A DNA stretch of 64,000 bases from Desulfonatronum thioautotrophicum (GCF_000934745.1 NZ_JYNO01000010.1:124001-188000); one strand, 5' to 3'; positions 38,201 through 45,859 are shown, counted from the stretch's first letter. Program-made: numbers and translations. Notes: a model not told the origin generated them from the sequence alone.

Positions 38201-38390
38201 GGGCAGGGTCGTTACAGGTACCGGGGAAGAAAAAAACTATACGTTGCACGCTGAACCGGTCAGCGACGAACACGGAAAGCCCGCCTGGGCGTTGTGCGTA
38301 TCCAGGGACATGGCGGTGAACAATCCCCAGCAACCGTCGATCCAAGGGAGGAAAGCGTTCATGGACACGTCGCAAGGAGAGAAGCCATGA
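35247..38390 (+). CDS. CheB-CheR fusion with coiled coil and PAS domains
   Basis: 1047 aa. CheB-type methylesterase domain, about 45-235, with catalytic residues Ser 55 (GIGASAGG), His 84 (LVQHLAPDH) and Asp 176 (GTGSDGTLG). CheR methyltransferase domain, about 250-510, with VWSVGCSTGEEAYSLA. Then a long (S/T)NEELxS-type coiled coil near 715-790 and two PAS domains to the end. The family usually continues into a histidine kinase; here it ends after the second PAS (ARDMA-like SRDMAVNN), so any kinase would act in trans, the PAS kinase upstream being the nearest. No receiver domain precedes CheB. Confidence 0.92.
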   Translation: MSPSRTNKVKPGKARSVKAARQDVAAPESASDLIETPRSDTDSAPDFPIVGIGASAGGLAAFEAFFSGMPADTDPNMAFILVQHLAPDHKSMLTDLVRRYTRMEVFEVEDGMQVRPNCTYIIPPNRDMAFLNGSLQLMEPAAPHGHRLPIDFFFRSLAHDQRERAIGIVLSGTGSDGTLGVRDIKGEGGMVMAQNPASTEFDGMPRSALATGLVDFELPPAEMPSQLISYMTHAFGRPPKPAPSAPKADTALKKIFVLLRNQIGHDFSQYKPTTVLRRIDRRMAVHQIETMEDYVRFAQQAPKEVDALFRDLLIGVTNFFRDPEAFKALEEQVVPKLFAGRSANAVIRVWSVGCSTGEEAYSLAILLAEHQAAIRQNFQVQVFATDIDSRAIATARAGIYPASIATDVSPERLARFFTGEPDNSAFRIHKKIRDMVVFSEQNVIKDPPFSKLDLISCRNLLIYMSAELQKKIIPLFHYALRPGGFLFLGSSETLGEFLDIFTALERKQKLFQRKDDLSGGQRTSLGRFVPSMTTIGAASPRGTERTFAPKRPSVRELTEQALLQQVVQAGALVNAQGDILYLHGRTGMYLEPAPGESDTLNILKMAREGLRRDLTSALHNVSQTREPLHRRGLRVKTNGDFITVNLIVCPVPVAPAASLEPPLCLVVLEQAQEQAREPKSATMAVGQDGIPSSEPGTGERGDVDARIAALKQELLAKDEYLQATNEELETSNEELKSSNEEMQSVNEELQSTNEELETSKEELQSVNEELSTVNVELQAKVADLSRANNDMNNLLAGTGIATVFVDHQLRILRFTPAATRIINLILSDIGRPVAHIVSNLSGYDTLVSDTQSVLDTLVPKEVEVRTTEGRWYAMHIQPYRTLDNVIEGAVLTFVDITAMKKTRDALQQNEERFRLLVQSCSDPIFSVNRDGTYRFVNDAFAELLHVQPAELIGRTPHDFFPHEQAEEQLALVRRALGTGKKEEVQGRVVTGTGEEKNYTLHAEPVSDEHGKPAWALCVSRDMAVNNPQQPSIQGRKAFMDTSQGEKP

Positions 38391-38528
38391 CCAAACGGAA
38401 AGCAAAGCAAGGCGTTGAGATCGTTTAATTTCGACCTGAATGGCAGGGCCCTTGTGGGCTGCTACCCGCTTGCCGTGCCGGATGGCCGTGGATCACTGAT
38501 CGACGCAACTTTCCGGATTTGAAGCACC

Positions 38529-38567
38529 AAGCCCCCTCCCCGCGTTCTGCGTGGGAAGGGGGCTTTT
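38529..38567 (+). terminator. Terminator after the CheB-CheR gene
   Basis: AAGCCCCCTCCCC paired with GGGAAGGGGGCTTTT around gcgttctgcgtg. It lies about 140 bp beyond the CheB-CheR stop. The intervening 38391-38528 has no gene. Confidence 0.75.
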
Positions 38568-38621
38568 GATTACTGACCCGGGAAAAAAGTTTGACAGCCG
38601 CGGACGGAGATGAATACGCAG

Positions 38622-38714
38622 ACGGTTCACGGTTCACGGTTCACGGTTCACGGTTCACGGTTCACGGTTCACGGTTCACGGTTCACGGTTCACGGTTCAC
38701 GGTTCACGGTTCAC
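38622..38714 (+). repeat. Heptanucleotide tandem repeat (acggttc)x13
   Basis: About 13 perfect tandem copies of acggttc in 93 bp, ending 2 bp before the Shine-Dalgarno of the phospholipase-like gene at 38726. Unit length 7 is not a multiple of 3, so copy-number change would shift frame for any upstream start (ATG at 38610) and change promoter or UTR spacing. Confidence 0.95.
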
Positions 38715-38725
38715 AAAGGAGGACC

Positions 38726-39610
38726 ATGCCCAAGGAAAACACGCATCTGTGGTTCGCTCGACGGCTGCGGGAGGGGATGCCGGCCTCGGAAGAGGGCTGT
38801 CTGGTGGGAAAAATTGTGCGCGACGAACCGCTGTTGTTCTCGCTGGGGGCGATCATCCCGGACGCTTTTTTCTACCACCCCCGGTCCCGTGGTCGGCGGC
38901 TGGCGGGTATTTTCCATGGCTCTGATCCTACAATGCGCGATGATATTTTCAGCCGAGCGGTTCACCAGTCCGGTGACGATCCGACCGGGCGAAGCAAGGC
39001 TTTTGTGCTGGGATACCTTTCTCACGTGGCCCTGGATCAGGCCATGCATCCGGTCGTGAATGCCCTGTCCGGCAAGCGTCCCGGTCAGGCATCTACCAGG
39101 GCGAGCATCGCCCTGCATCGCCTGGTGGAGACGGCGCTGGACCAGCAGATCAATCCGTCGTGCCGCTATCCGCGGATCATCCGGCCCGAGTTGGGACGGC
39201 GGGTCGATGTGCTGCATCGGCTCGCCTCGGAAGCCGGACTGCGGCCAGGCGATATCCATGCCGCCCTGCGAAATCAATTCGTGGTCAATCAGATGGTCCA
39301 GGGGCGGATTGCCCATGCCCTCTTGGGAATGTTGCACTACCCATCGGTTCTGGATCTCTCGGTATTACTGAACCTCAGCTATGCCCAACTGGCAAGGGAG
39401 TCCGGTTTTTTGCGAACAGCACTTACCGACACGAAACAAGACGAGCGGGCGCAATTTTGGACCGGGTATCATGCAGTAAACTGGATGCGGTTGACCCTGC
39501 GGGCGGAGCAGAGAGCCCTGGATCTGTTTCGGCTCTGCACCGCCTATTGGGACGGCCAAATTGGTCAGAGTGAACTCCAGCAGGGACTGCCCAGGAAGCC
39601 CTGCAACTAA
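38726..39610 (+). CDS. Zinc-dependent phospholipase C-like protein
   Basis: 294 aa. Opening PKENTHLWFARRL and the following GAIIPDAFFYHP, FVLGYLSHVALDQAMHPVVN place His and Asp residues as in the bacterial zinc-dependent PLC superfamily. No clear signal peptide, so probably cytoplasmic or an uncharacterised branch. ATG 38726 with AAGGAGG is preferred; an in-frame extension through the heptanucleotide repeat (from 38591 or 38610) would add a Gly-Ser-Arg-Phe-Thr-Val-His repeat peptide and is probably not made. Confidence 0.78.
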   Translation: MPKENTHLWFARRLREGMPASEEGCLVGKIVRDEPLLFSLGAIIPDAFFYHPRSRGRRLAGIFHGSDPTMRDDIFSRAVHQSGDDPTGRSKAFVLGYLSHVALDQAMHPVVNALSGKRPGQASTRASIALHRLVETALDQQINPSCRYPRIIRPELGRRVDVLHRLASEAGLRPGDIHAALRNQFVVNQMVQGRIAHALLGMLHYPSVLDLSVLLNLSYAQLARESGFLRTALTDTKQDERAQFWTGYHAVNWMRLTLRAEQRALDLFRLCTAYWDGQIGQSELQQGLPRKPCN

Positions 39611-39690
39611 TCCTGCATTGGTTCCAAACCGGGCCTGCGAATGGTCCAGCAAAATCCTGCAAAGAGGAAGCCTGCAACGAAGGGGGATGT

Positions 39691-40530
39691 ATGCAATCCA
39701 CGCTGACCATCGCCGTTATAGCGGTTATTTTATACCTGGGGCTGGCTGGCTGGATCTATGTCCGCCAGGATTCCATGGTATTTCATCCGCTGGGTGAAAT
39801 TCTGGCGACTCCCGAGGTATATGGCTGGGAATACGAGGACATTGATCTGCTCACCCAAGACGGCGTGCGCTTACACGCTTGGTACGTTCCGGTGGAGGAT
39901 GCCCGAGCCGTGGTGCTGTTTTGTCATGGCAATGCCGGCAATATCGGCCATCGCCTGGATTCCATTCGAATTTTTCGAGACCTGGGGTTGTCCGTGTTGA
40001 TTTTTGACTACCGCGGTTTTGGTCAAAGTGAAGGGCGGCCGTCTGAGAAAGGGACGTACCTGGACGTCCGGGCAGCCTGGGATTTCCTGGTCACGGAGAA
40101 GAACGTCCCTCCGGCGCGCATCGTTATTTTCGGCAGGTCCCTGGGTGGAGCGGTAGCGGCGCATTTGGCCGCGGACCTGAACGCGGAGCATGCGGCGGGC
40201 GGATTGATCCTGGAGTCCACGTTTACCTCCCTGCCGGACATGGCCGCCCGCCTATACCCTTTTCTGCCGGTCCGCTGGCTGGCCAAATACAGCTACAACA
40301 CCCTGGCGCGGATGGGGGATGTTCATTCTCCTGTACTGGTGGTCCACAGCCCTGAGGATGAGCTGATTCCGTTTGCCCACGGCCAGGCCCTGTACGCTGC
40401 CGCGCCGGAACCGAGGATGTTCCTGGAGATTTCCGGGGGGCACAACACGGGCTTTCTGAGTTCCGGGACGGTGTATGTGGATGGGCTGCGGTCGTTTCTG
40501 GAGCAGTACGTTTTTCAGAAGAAATCTTGA
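39691..40530 (+). CDS. Alpha/beta hydrolase (BEM46/YfhR-like)
   Basis: 279 aa. An N-terminal membrane anchor (about 5-25) precedes an alpha/beta hydrolase domain with oxyanion motif FCHGNAGNIGHR, nucleophile elbow FGRSLGGA, acid in SPEDELIPF and His in SGGHNTGF. Family members are serine hydrolases with unknown substrates, anchored to the inner membrane. RBS GAAGGGGGATGT. It follows the phospholipase-like gene by 80 bp. Confidence 0.88.
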   Translation: MQSTLTIAVIAVILYLGLAGWIYVRQDSMVFHPLGEILATPEVYGWEYEDIDLLTQDGVRLHAWYVPVEDARAVVLFCHGNAGNIGHRLDSIRIFRDLGLSVLIFDYRGFGQSEGRPSEKGTYLDVRAAWDFLVTEKNVPPARIVIFGRSLGGAVAAHLAADLNAEHAAGGLILESTFTSLPDMAARLYPFLPVRWLAKYSYNTLARMGDVHSPVLVVHSPEDELIPFAHGQALYAAAPEPRMFLEISGGHNTGFLSSGTVYVDGLRSFLEQYVFQKKS

Positions 40531-40604
40531 GGCGGTTGAAAATGGTTCAGGATTTGCCGCCACAGGGATCTGGTAGCAGCAATACAAATCTGCGTTTATC
40601 TCGC

Positions 40605-40747
40605 GTTCTGATTTGCCGGCTGGGCCGGACGGACCTGAACGCTTGCGGAGGGCCAGGGTAGCCAAAATCCTGGGACTCGGGAGCTATCAGACGCTGAAGA
40701 ACTGGATGAAGCGGTATGGGGTGGAGTGCGGAAAATGCAATGAATGA
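40605..40747 (+). pseudogene. Scrap of a CARF-sigma54 regulator (5' and 3' ends fused)
   Basis: 40605-40650 repeats the start of the regulator at 44627 ([14 protein letters not shown]). Directly after it, in another frame, 40658-40747 encodes AKILGLGSYQTLKNWMKR, the Fis-type helix-turn-helix that ends sigma54 activators. About 1.4 kb of the middle is missing. It marks an internal deletion of a second regulator copy. Confidence 0.7.
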
Positions 40748-40797
40748 AGCGGCCTTTGCATTTCAGTGTCGCCAAGACGCCCTGGCGTGACACAGGC

Positions 40798-41193
40798 TCA
40801 ATAACACCGCAGGTCCGTCACCTGGCTGATGAAGTCAAAGTCCCTGTCGTTATGCAGGAGCAATATGTCATTTTCCAGGGCGATTTGGGCAATCAGGCAG
40901 TCTACCGTACTGCGGATGGTCAGGCCGTTGCGACGGCAGGCAAAATAAATTTCCGCAGCGGCAACGTAGGATTCAGTAGGGTGCGAAGGGTGGAAGAATC
41001 GCTGGGTCTCCATATACCCTCTGAGTAAATCGAATTCTTGCCGGTTTTTGGCCCCCTGGAGCACTTCCTGGCAGACAATGGAGCAGATGCCGAACGGTTG
41101 ATCGGCGTCGAGCAGGTGATCAAATTTTTCCCCGGCCGGGTTGGTCTTGCCGCGCAGCCAATCTACAAGAACCGAGGTATCCACCAGGATCAT
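40798..41193 (-). CDS. vapC: VapC-type PIN-domain toxin
   Basis: 131 aa PIN ribonuclease. Acidic active-site residues are in ILVDTSVLVDWL (Asp 5), CQEVLQG (Glu), TVDCLIAQIA (Asp near 99) and LLHNDRDFDFI (Asp near 117). Such toxins cut tRNA or rRNA. Its start overlaps the stop of the antitoxin gene at 41190 by 4 bp, the standard vapBC arrangement. Confidence 0.93.
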   Translation of the reverse strand: MILVDTSVLVDWLRGKTNPAGEKFDHLLDADQPFGICSIVCQEVLQGAKNRQEFDLLRGYMETQRFFHPSHPTESYVAAAEIYFACRRNGLTIRSTVDCLIAQIALENDILLLHNDRDFDFISQVTDLRCY

Positions 41194-41390
41194 GCGGACT
41201 CCCGCAGCTTCTTGTAATCATAGCCAGGAGCGAAAGAAATCTTGCCGCGCAGGTCGCGCAGGTCCTTGCGACGCTTATTGGCGACAAATTCCTGAAGCGC
41301 CTTGTGGACGACTTCTCTTTTGGTCGTCGCGTTGGCAAGGCGCATGGCTTCTTCCACCAGGGCATCATCCAGATCGATGTTAGTGCGCAT
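41190..41390 (-). CDS. vapB: VapB-type antitoxin
   Basis: 66 aa. MRTNIDLDDALVEEAMRLANATTKREVVHKALQEFV is a ribbon-helix-helix DNA-binding head; the C-terminus FAPGYDYKKLRES would bind the toxin. Start 41390 has GGGAGG five bases upstream; the longer in-frame start at 41435 is not favoured. Probably autoregulated with VapC. Confidence 0.92.
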   Translation of the reverse strand: MRTNIDLDDALVEEAMRLANATTKREVVHKALQEFVANKRRKDLRDLRGKISFAPGYDYKKLRESA

Positions 41391-41456
41391 ATTATCCTCC
41401 CTTGATGTGTACGGTAATGTGTATAGATTTGCCAAGTCAAGGCTGGGGAAATATCA

Positions 41457-41497
41457 GGGCTGCGATGCTATCAGACGCTGTAAAACTGAATGAAGCT
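41457..41497 (+). pseudogene. Second scrap of a sigma54-activator Fis helix
   Basis: ctatcagacgctgtaaaactg-like sequence matches the Fis-helix coding stretch at 40672-40712 in most positions but contains stops. The vapBC pair lies between the two scraps, as if inserted into or beside duplicated ends. Confidence 0.55.
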
Positions 41498-41628
41498 ATA
41501 CACAGTGCGTGGGGGATGCCGTATCAAGGTTGTCGTCAATGACCATCACGCATTCACCTCAAAAAATTGCCTTTGAAGCGATTCTCCGGCACAATTGCTT
41601 CACTTCCTGAAGCGATAACTGGTGGATT

Positions 41629-42753
41629 ATGCCTCAATACATCTGGCAGCTCCCGGCTTGGCCTCATTTGCAGTGGAACGTCGACCGGCTTCTGGCATCT
41701 CTTGCCGCATGCCGCGTAGCGCAAGGTGCTTTGCGGGCCAAGCTGGAAATCGCCGGTCTGCTGAACAGCCCGACGTCCGCGGCCGCGGCCCTGGAGGAAG
41801 ACGCCGTGCAGACCGCGGCCATTGAGGGCGAAACACTTGACCGGGAACAGGTCCGCTCCTCCGTGGCCCGTCATCTTGGTCTGGATCAGGCTGGTCTGCG
41901 CCCGGCTGACCGAGCCACCGACGGCTTGGTCCAGATCCTTCTGGACGCCACGCGCAATCACCATTTGCCGCTGACCGTCCCACGTATCCAAGGCTGGCAC
42001 GCCGCGCTCTTTCCAACGGGATATTCCGGCCTGATCCCCATCAGAACCGGAGCCTGGCGCAACAAGCCCTTGAATGTGGTATCCGGCCCAATACACCGCT
42101 CCCACCTTCACTTCACCGCACCGCCCCCGGAAACCTTGGACGCGGAGATGACCGATTTTCTGGCCTGGTGGTCCGAGAGTAAGCCAACCATGGACGGCCT
42201 GATCCGTGCCGGACTGGCCCACCTGCGTTTCGTGACCATCCACCCCTTTGACGACGGTAATGGACGCCTGGCCCGAACCCTGACCGACATGGCCCTGGCT
42301 CAGGACGAGAACCGACCGTACCGCCATTACAGTCTCTCAGCCCAGATCATGGCCCAACGCAAGGGCTATTACGACATGCTGGAGGCCACGCAAAAAGGCG
42401 ACGGTGAAGTCACCCCCTGGCTGGTCTGGTTCCTGCGTCAATTGCAAGACGCGCTGACGACAGCTGGACTGACCGTGAACCGTGTCCTGCAAAAAGCCGA
42501 GTTCTGGCGTCAACATGCCCAAACCCCCTTGAACGAGCGCCAGCGCAAGGTCGTCAATCGCCTCCTGGAAGCCGGGTGCAGCGAAGACGGAGGCGGCTTC
42601 GAAGGCGGGCTGACCAACCGCAAATACACGGCCATGGCCAGAACATCCCGAGCCACCGCGTTCCGAGAGCTGGCCGATCTTGTAGAAAAACACATCCTGC
42701 GTCCTCTGCCCGGGAAAGGCAGGGGGGCTGCGTACGAGCTGATATGGCCGTGA
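41629..42753 (+). CDS. Fic-family protein (DUF4172 N-terminus)
   Basis: 374 aa. Fic motif HPFDDGNGRLAR with catalytic His 205 predicts an AMP-transferase acting on protein hydroxyls. An inhibitory helix motif of the [ST]xxxE[GN] type, TAAIEGE, lies near residue 65, so this is a class II self-inhibited enzyme. N-terminal MPQYIWQLPAWPHLQW resembles DUF4172. The C-terminal winged-helix region (about 300-374, with TSRATAFRELADLVEK) may bind DNA. It sits among toxin-antitoxin genes. Confidence 0.93.
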   Translation: MPQYIWQLPAWPHLQWNVDRLLASLAACRVAQGALRAKLEIAGLLNSPTSAAAALEEDAVQTAAIEGETLDREQVRSSVARHLGLDQAGLRPADRATDGLVQILLDATRNHHLPLTVPRIQGWHAALFPTGYSGLIPIRTGAWRNKPLNVVSGPIHRSHLHFTAPPPETLDAEMTDFLAWWSESKPTMDGLIRAGLAHLRFVTIHPFDDGNGRLARTLTDMALAQDENRPYRHYSLSAQIMAQRKGYYDMLEATQKGDGEVTPWLVWFLRQLQDALTTAGLTVNRVLQKAEFWRQHAQTPLNERQRKVVNRLLEAGCSEDGGGFEGGLTNRKYTAMARTSRATAFRELADLVEKHILRPLPGKGRGAAYELIWP

Positions 42754-42874
42754 AACCAACGCATAAAATTGTACTGGAAATTTTGTCCGCCCAAAATACC
42801 TGAACTTAATCTTGCTGTTCCCAGCCGATACCGTGTATTAAAGGTCATTATGACCTGTTTGAGGAGATTCAAAT

Positions 42875-43162
42875 ATGCTGGAAGTGTCCATCGCTGAAAC
42901 AAAAGGTCATTTGTCCGAACTGATAGCCAAAAGCGCCTACGCCGGGGAGCGGTTCGTCATCACCAAGAGGAACAAACCGGTTGCCGCCCTTGTCAGCCTT
43001 GAGGCTCCGCGGATCATTGAACAGCACGAACAGCACGAACAGCGCCAGGGGTTCGCGTCCATTGCCGGCAAATGGAAGGATTTCGAAGAAGTGGGGAAGC
43101 GGATTGAAGACCTGCGCCAATTGCGCAACGATTCGGGAACTCGATCCGATGTTTCTTTTTGA
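42875..43162 (+). CDS. Phd/YefM-type antitoxin
   Basis: 95 aa. MLEVSIAETKGHLSELIAKSAYAGERFVITKRNKPVAALVSLE is the Phd/YefM fold. The C-terminus IIEQHEQHEQRQGFAS carries an EQH repeat (9-bp repeated DNA). RBS GAGGAG before the ATG. Its toxin partner downstream is broken (43149-43268), so it is an orphan antitoxin. Confidence 0.88.
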   Translation: MLEVSIAETKGHLSELIAKSAYAGERFVITKRNKPVAALVSLEAPRIIEQHEQHEQRQGFASIAGKWKDFEEVGKRIEDLRQLRNDSGTRSDVSF

Positions 43163-43268
43163 TACGGACGTCATCACCAACGTCCTGAAAAAACAGCCCT
43201 CGCGGCCCTTGTTGCAGCGTCTTGCCCTGACGCCTAGGAACCGCAGCATATCTCAACGGTCACCGTGA
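43149..43268 (+). pseudogene. Broken PIN-domain toxin gene
   Basis: Overlaps the antitoxin by 14 bp in the usual way. MFLFDTDVITNVLKKQPS is a normal PIN N-terminus with the first Asp, but the frame ends at 43268. In another frame downstream HISTVTVTEY, a typical next PIN segment, is visible, so a frameshift and then a large deletion removed the rest (PIN toxins are about 130 aa). Confidence 0.8.
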
Positions 43269-43330
43269 CGGAGTACTGCAACTGATGTCATAAACCACGA
43301 CGCTCAACAGACTGATTCAGGAGAGCCATC

Positions 43331-44488
43331 ATGGAATTTCGCAAAGAAACTGCATTCATCAACCGGCAGCGGGAATTGGCCGTGCTCAAGGCCTGGATCG
43401 AGGAACGGCCCGAGCGGATGTTGTGCATCTTCGGCCCCAAATCCAGCGGCAAGACGACCTTGTTGTACAAGTTTATCGAGTGTTCCTTGAAGAACACCCG
43501 ATTCCAGGTGAAACATTTCAATCTCCGGAAAATACTTATCTCCAACTACAGAGACTTCGTCTCCACCTTTTTCGAGATCGACTACTCCAAGGCAAAGTCG
43601 GATATTCGCGAACAACGCCAATATAATCTCGGGGCCTTCAAACTCACGGTTGATGCGCTTAAGGGGGTTAGCAACAAAGACCTGGATCCCTTTGTGGTCA
43701 TGGAACGCGAGCTGCAAAAGCTCAAGGCCAAGGGCAGGCAGCCGGTGATCGTCATCGACGAGCTGCAAGCCCTGGACGCTGTGTATCTGGATGATCAGCG
43801 TCTGGTGATCAACGAGTTGCTCAACTTTTTCGTGGCCATGACCAAGGAGTCCCACCTTTGCCACATCGTCCTGGCCAGCTCCGACGGGTACTTCGTGGAG
43901 CGCCTGTATAACGACAGCAAGCTGCGCAAGACCACGGAATTATTGGAAGTGGACTATCTGCCCCGGGAGGATATCGTTTACTGGTTGGAGAATCTGGAGA
44001 AGGAATCGCGGATCAGGGATTACGTCCTCAGTCCACATCAGATTGAGGCGATCTGGGAACATTTCGGCGGGAGCATCTGGGAAGTCTCGGAAGTGCTGGG
44101 GAAATTCCTGAGTCTCTGCGAGGACGGGCGGGTTCCGGATGCGCCGTTTCAGCAAGTCATCGAGGACAGGATGGTCCAGGCCAGATCCTACTTCATGGAA
44201 TACGCGGTCCTGCACCCGCAACGCACGGCCCTCCTGGCCCTGCTTGCCTCACTGCTGGACGCCCAGGGCAGGTTCAACGAACAGCATTTGGCCCCCCTGC
44301 TGGAGCAGGGCGCCTACCCGGACCGCGAAGCCCTGCGCGCCGAGCTGCACTACCTGGTGCGCAACAACTACCTCTATTACAATCCCGCCCGGGCCGAGTA
44401 CAAGGCCCAGGGCCGGAGCATGCACATCGGCATGGGGCGGTTTGTTCGCGAGATGGATGAGATGAAGGGGCAGGGCAAAGGCGGGTAG
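43331..44488 (+). CDS. P-loop ATPase (AAA/STAND-like, archaeal ATPase type)
   Basis: 385 aa. FINRQRELAVLKAWIEE precedes Walker A GPKSSGKTTL (near 35-45); Walker B VIVIDELQ near 141; a sensor-like IVLASSDG near 180. The C-terminal half is helical, with winged-helix-like sequence to the end. These fit the archaeal-type ATPases (ATPase_2). Role unknown, but it sits between broken TA genes and a CARF-sigma54 regulator in a degraded defence-type neighbourhood. The RBS is AGGAG (43319-43323), seven bases before the ATG. Confidence 0.85.
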   Translation: MEFRKETAFINRQRELAVLKAWIEERPERMLCIFGPKSSGKTTLLYKFIECSLKNTRFQVKHFNLRKILISNYRDFVSTFFEIDYSKAKSDIREQRQYNLGAFKLTVDALKGVSNKDLDPFVVMERELQKLKAKGRQPVIVIDELQALDAVYLDDQRLVINELLNFFVAMTKESHLCHIVLASSDGYFVERLYNDSKLRKTTELLEVDYLPREDIVYWLENLEKESRIRDYVLSPHQIEAIWEHFGGSIWEVSEVLGKFLSLCEDGRVPDAPFQQVIEDRMVQARSYFMEYAVLHPQRTALLALLASLLDAQGRFNEQHLAPLLEQGAYPDREALRAELHYLVRNNYLYYNPARAEYKAQGRSMHIGMGRFVREMDEMKGQGKGG

Positions 44489-44626
44489 GTGTGTTTTGGG
44501 TTGGGAAGTCCGTCTGAAGGTTGTCCGTTCGGTTCGTGTTTTTTGAAGGGAACGGTTCCCCAATGTTCGGACCATGGACGTGCAGCTCGAGGTTTCCACC
44601 ATTACAACAAACTGGCGAAGGTCCCC

Positions 44627-45463
44627 ATGTCTTGTGAGACAAAATCACCTTATCCCGATGTTCTGATCTGCTGGCTGGGTCGGACTGACCTGAACGCTTG
44701 CGCGGGGCAGGGGGAGGCTGGGCTTGGGCCGGTGGGCCAAGCCCTTGAATGGGAACGCTTCGACAAGCTGATTTTGTTGAACAACTATCCGGCGGAGAGC
44801 GTCGAGCCATATCGGAATTGGCTTGGCGCACGATATCCGGATCTGGGCCTGGACATGCGGCACGTCCGCCTGAGCGGGCCGACCTGCTACAGCGAGATTT
44901 ACCAGACCGCCTTGTCCGTGCTTGAGGATGTGACCCACAAGGCCCCCGGCGCGGGCCTGACCCTGCACCTCAGTCCGGGCACCCCGGCCATGGCCGCGGT
45001 CTGGATCATCCTGGCCAAGACCCGCTTCCCGGCCCGGCTCATCGAGTCGTCGCGGGATCACGGCGTGCGCGTCGTGGATTTTCCTTTTGATCTTTCCGCC
45101 GAATTCCTGCCCGATGCAAATCCGCCTGTAGCGCTTCGCGACAGAGACGCCCGCCTGGAACGCCTCAGCGCGTCCCTTCCGCCCCTTGCTCCGGCCTTTG
45201 CCGACATCATCCACCGCTGCGAGCCCATGGGCCGCGTCCTGCTCAAGGCACGCAAGGCCGCGGTGCGCACCGTGCCCGTGCTCATCGAGGGCGAGTCCGG
45301 AACGGGCAAGGAGCTGCTGGCCCGGGCCATGCACCAGGCCGGTCCGAGACAGGGCGGCCCGTTCATCGCGGTGAACTGCGGGGCCATTCCCGCGGAACTC
45401 GTGGAGTCGGAGCTGTTCGGCCACGTCAACAAATCAATGCCCGAATCAAATCAGGGAGGCTGA
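44627..45463 (+). pseudogene. CARF-domain sigma54 activator, truncated in the AAA+ domain
   Basis: 278 aa left. The N-terminal ~185 residues form a CARF-like Rossmann sensor: [15 protein letters not shown] at the start and [16 protein letters not shown] near 125, matching the GGTKxM-type ligand motif of CARF proteins (as in RtcR). The AAA+ domain starts with [16 protein letters not shown] (Walker A) and stops after VESELFGH, just before the GAFTGA loop, Walker B and the Fis helix. An unrelated tail [11 protein letters not shown] closes it. It therefore cannot activate sigma54; at best it binds a ligand. The truncation point abuts the DUF2283 gene. Confidence 0.85.
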
Positions 45464-45466
45464 AAA

Positions 45467-45700
45467 GTGAATAAGTCACGTTTATCGTATTTCGAAGACA
45501 GTGATGTTCTTCATTTAGTGATCTCGGAAGACGCAGAGGCAGTAAGTGTGGAAGTGAGCCCGAACATCACGGCGGAACTCAATAGTAAGGGAGAACTCAT
45601 CGGCATCGAAATTCTTGAAGCGAGCACCTTCATCCGTGACTCGATTTTAGAAAGTGTGCAGGCCAGAGTCCTTCACTTGGCTGGCGCAAGTGCTGGTTGA
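45467..45700 (+). CDS. DUF2283 family protein
   Basis: 77 aa. RLSYFEDSDVLHLVIS, VEVSPNITAELNSKGELIGIEILEAS are typical of DUF2283, a small family often linked to toxin-antitoxin or mobile regions. GTG start with GGGAGG upstream. Lower G+C than the flanking regulator gene, and the shared junction suggests it arrived with the sequence that truncated that gene. Confidence 0.85.
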   Translation: MNKSRLSYFEDSDVLHLVISEDAEAVSVEVSPNITAELNSKGELIGIEILEASTFIRDSILESVQARVLHLAGASAG

Positions 45701-45747
45701 GCGAGATTTTACCCTTGCCCTTCTTCACCTATAATCCCGCCTTCCGT

Positions 45748-45834
45748 ATGGCCGTTATGGACGTCCCTCTTGGCCCGGACGAGACGGAGCTTGCCGCAAG
45801 GCTTGTGCAAGGGGATGCGGATTTTATTGAGTGA
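45748..45834 (+). pseudogene. Fragment duplicating the start of the 46368 ORF
   Basis: MAVMDVPLGPDETELAARL resembles MPVMDSPLGPVETELALR at 46368, with matching DNA (cgttatggac, gagacggagcttgcc). It ends at a stop after 28 codons. One of a pair of repeated scraps flanking hicAB. Confidence 0.55.
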
Positions 45835-45859
45835 TGGGCAAAGAAGGTAGGTGTTTGGG

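Noticed and set aside
38622-38714. CRISPR-like array
   Set aside because: The unit is 7 bp, directly abutting, with no spacers and no cas genes.
38591-38725. N-terminal extension of the phospholipase-like protein through the heptanucleotide repeat
   Set aside because: It would encode a GSRFTVH repeat peptide; a much better Shine-Dalgarno (AAGGAGG) serves the ATG at 38726. Kept only as a possible phase-variation effect.
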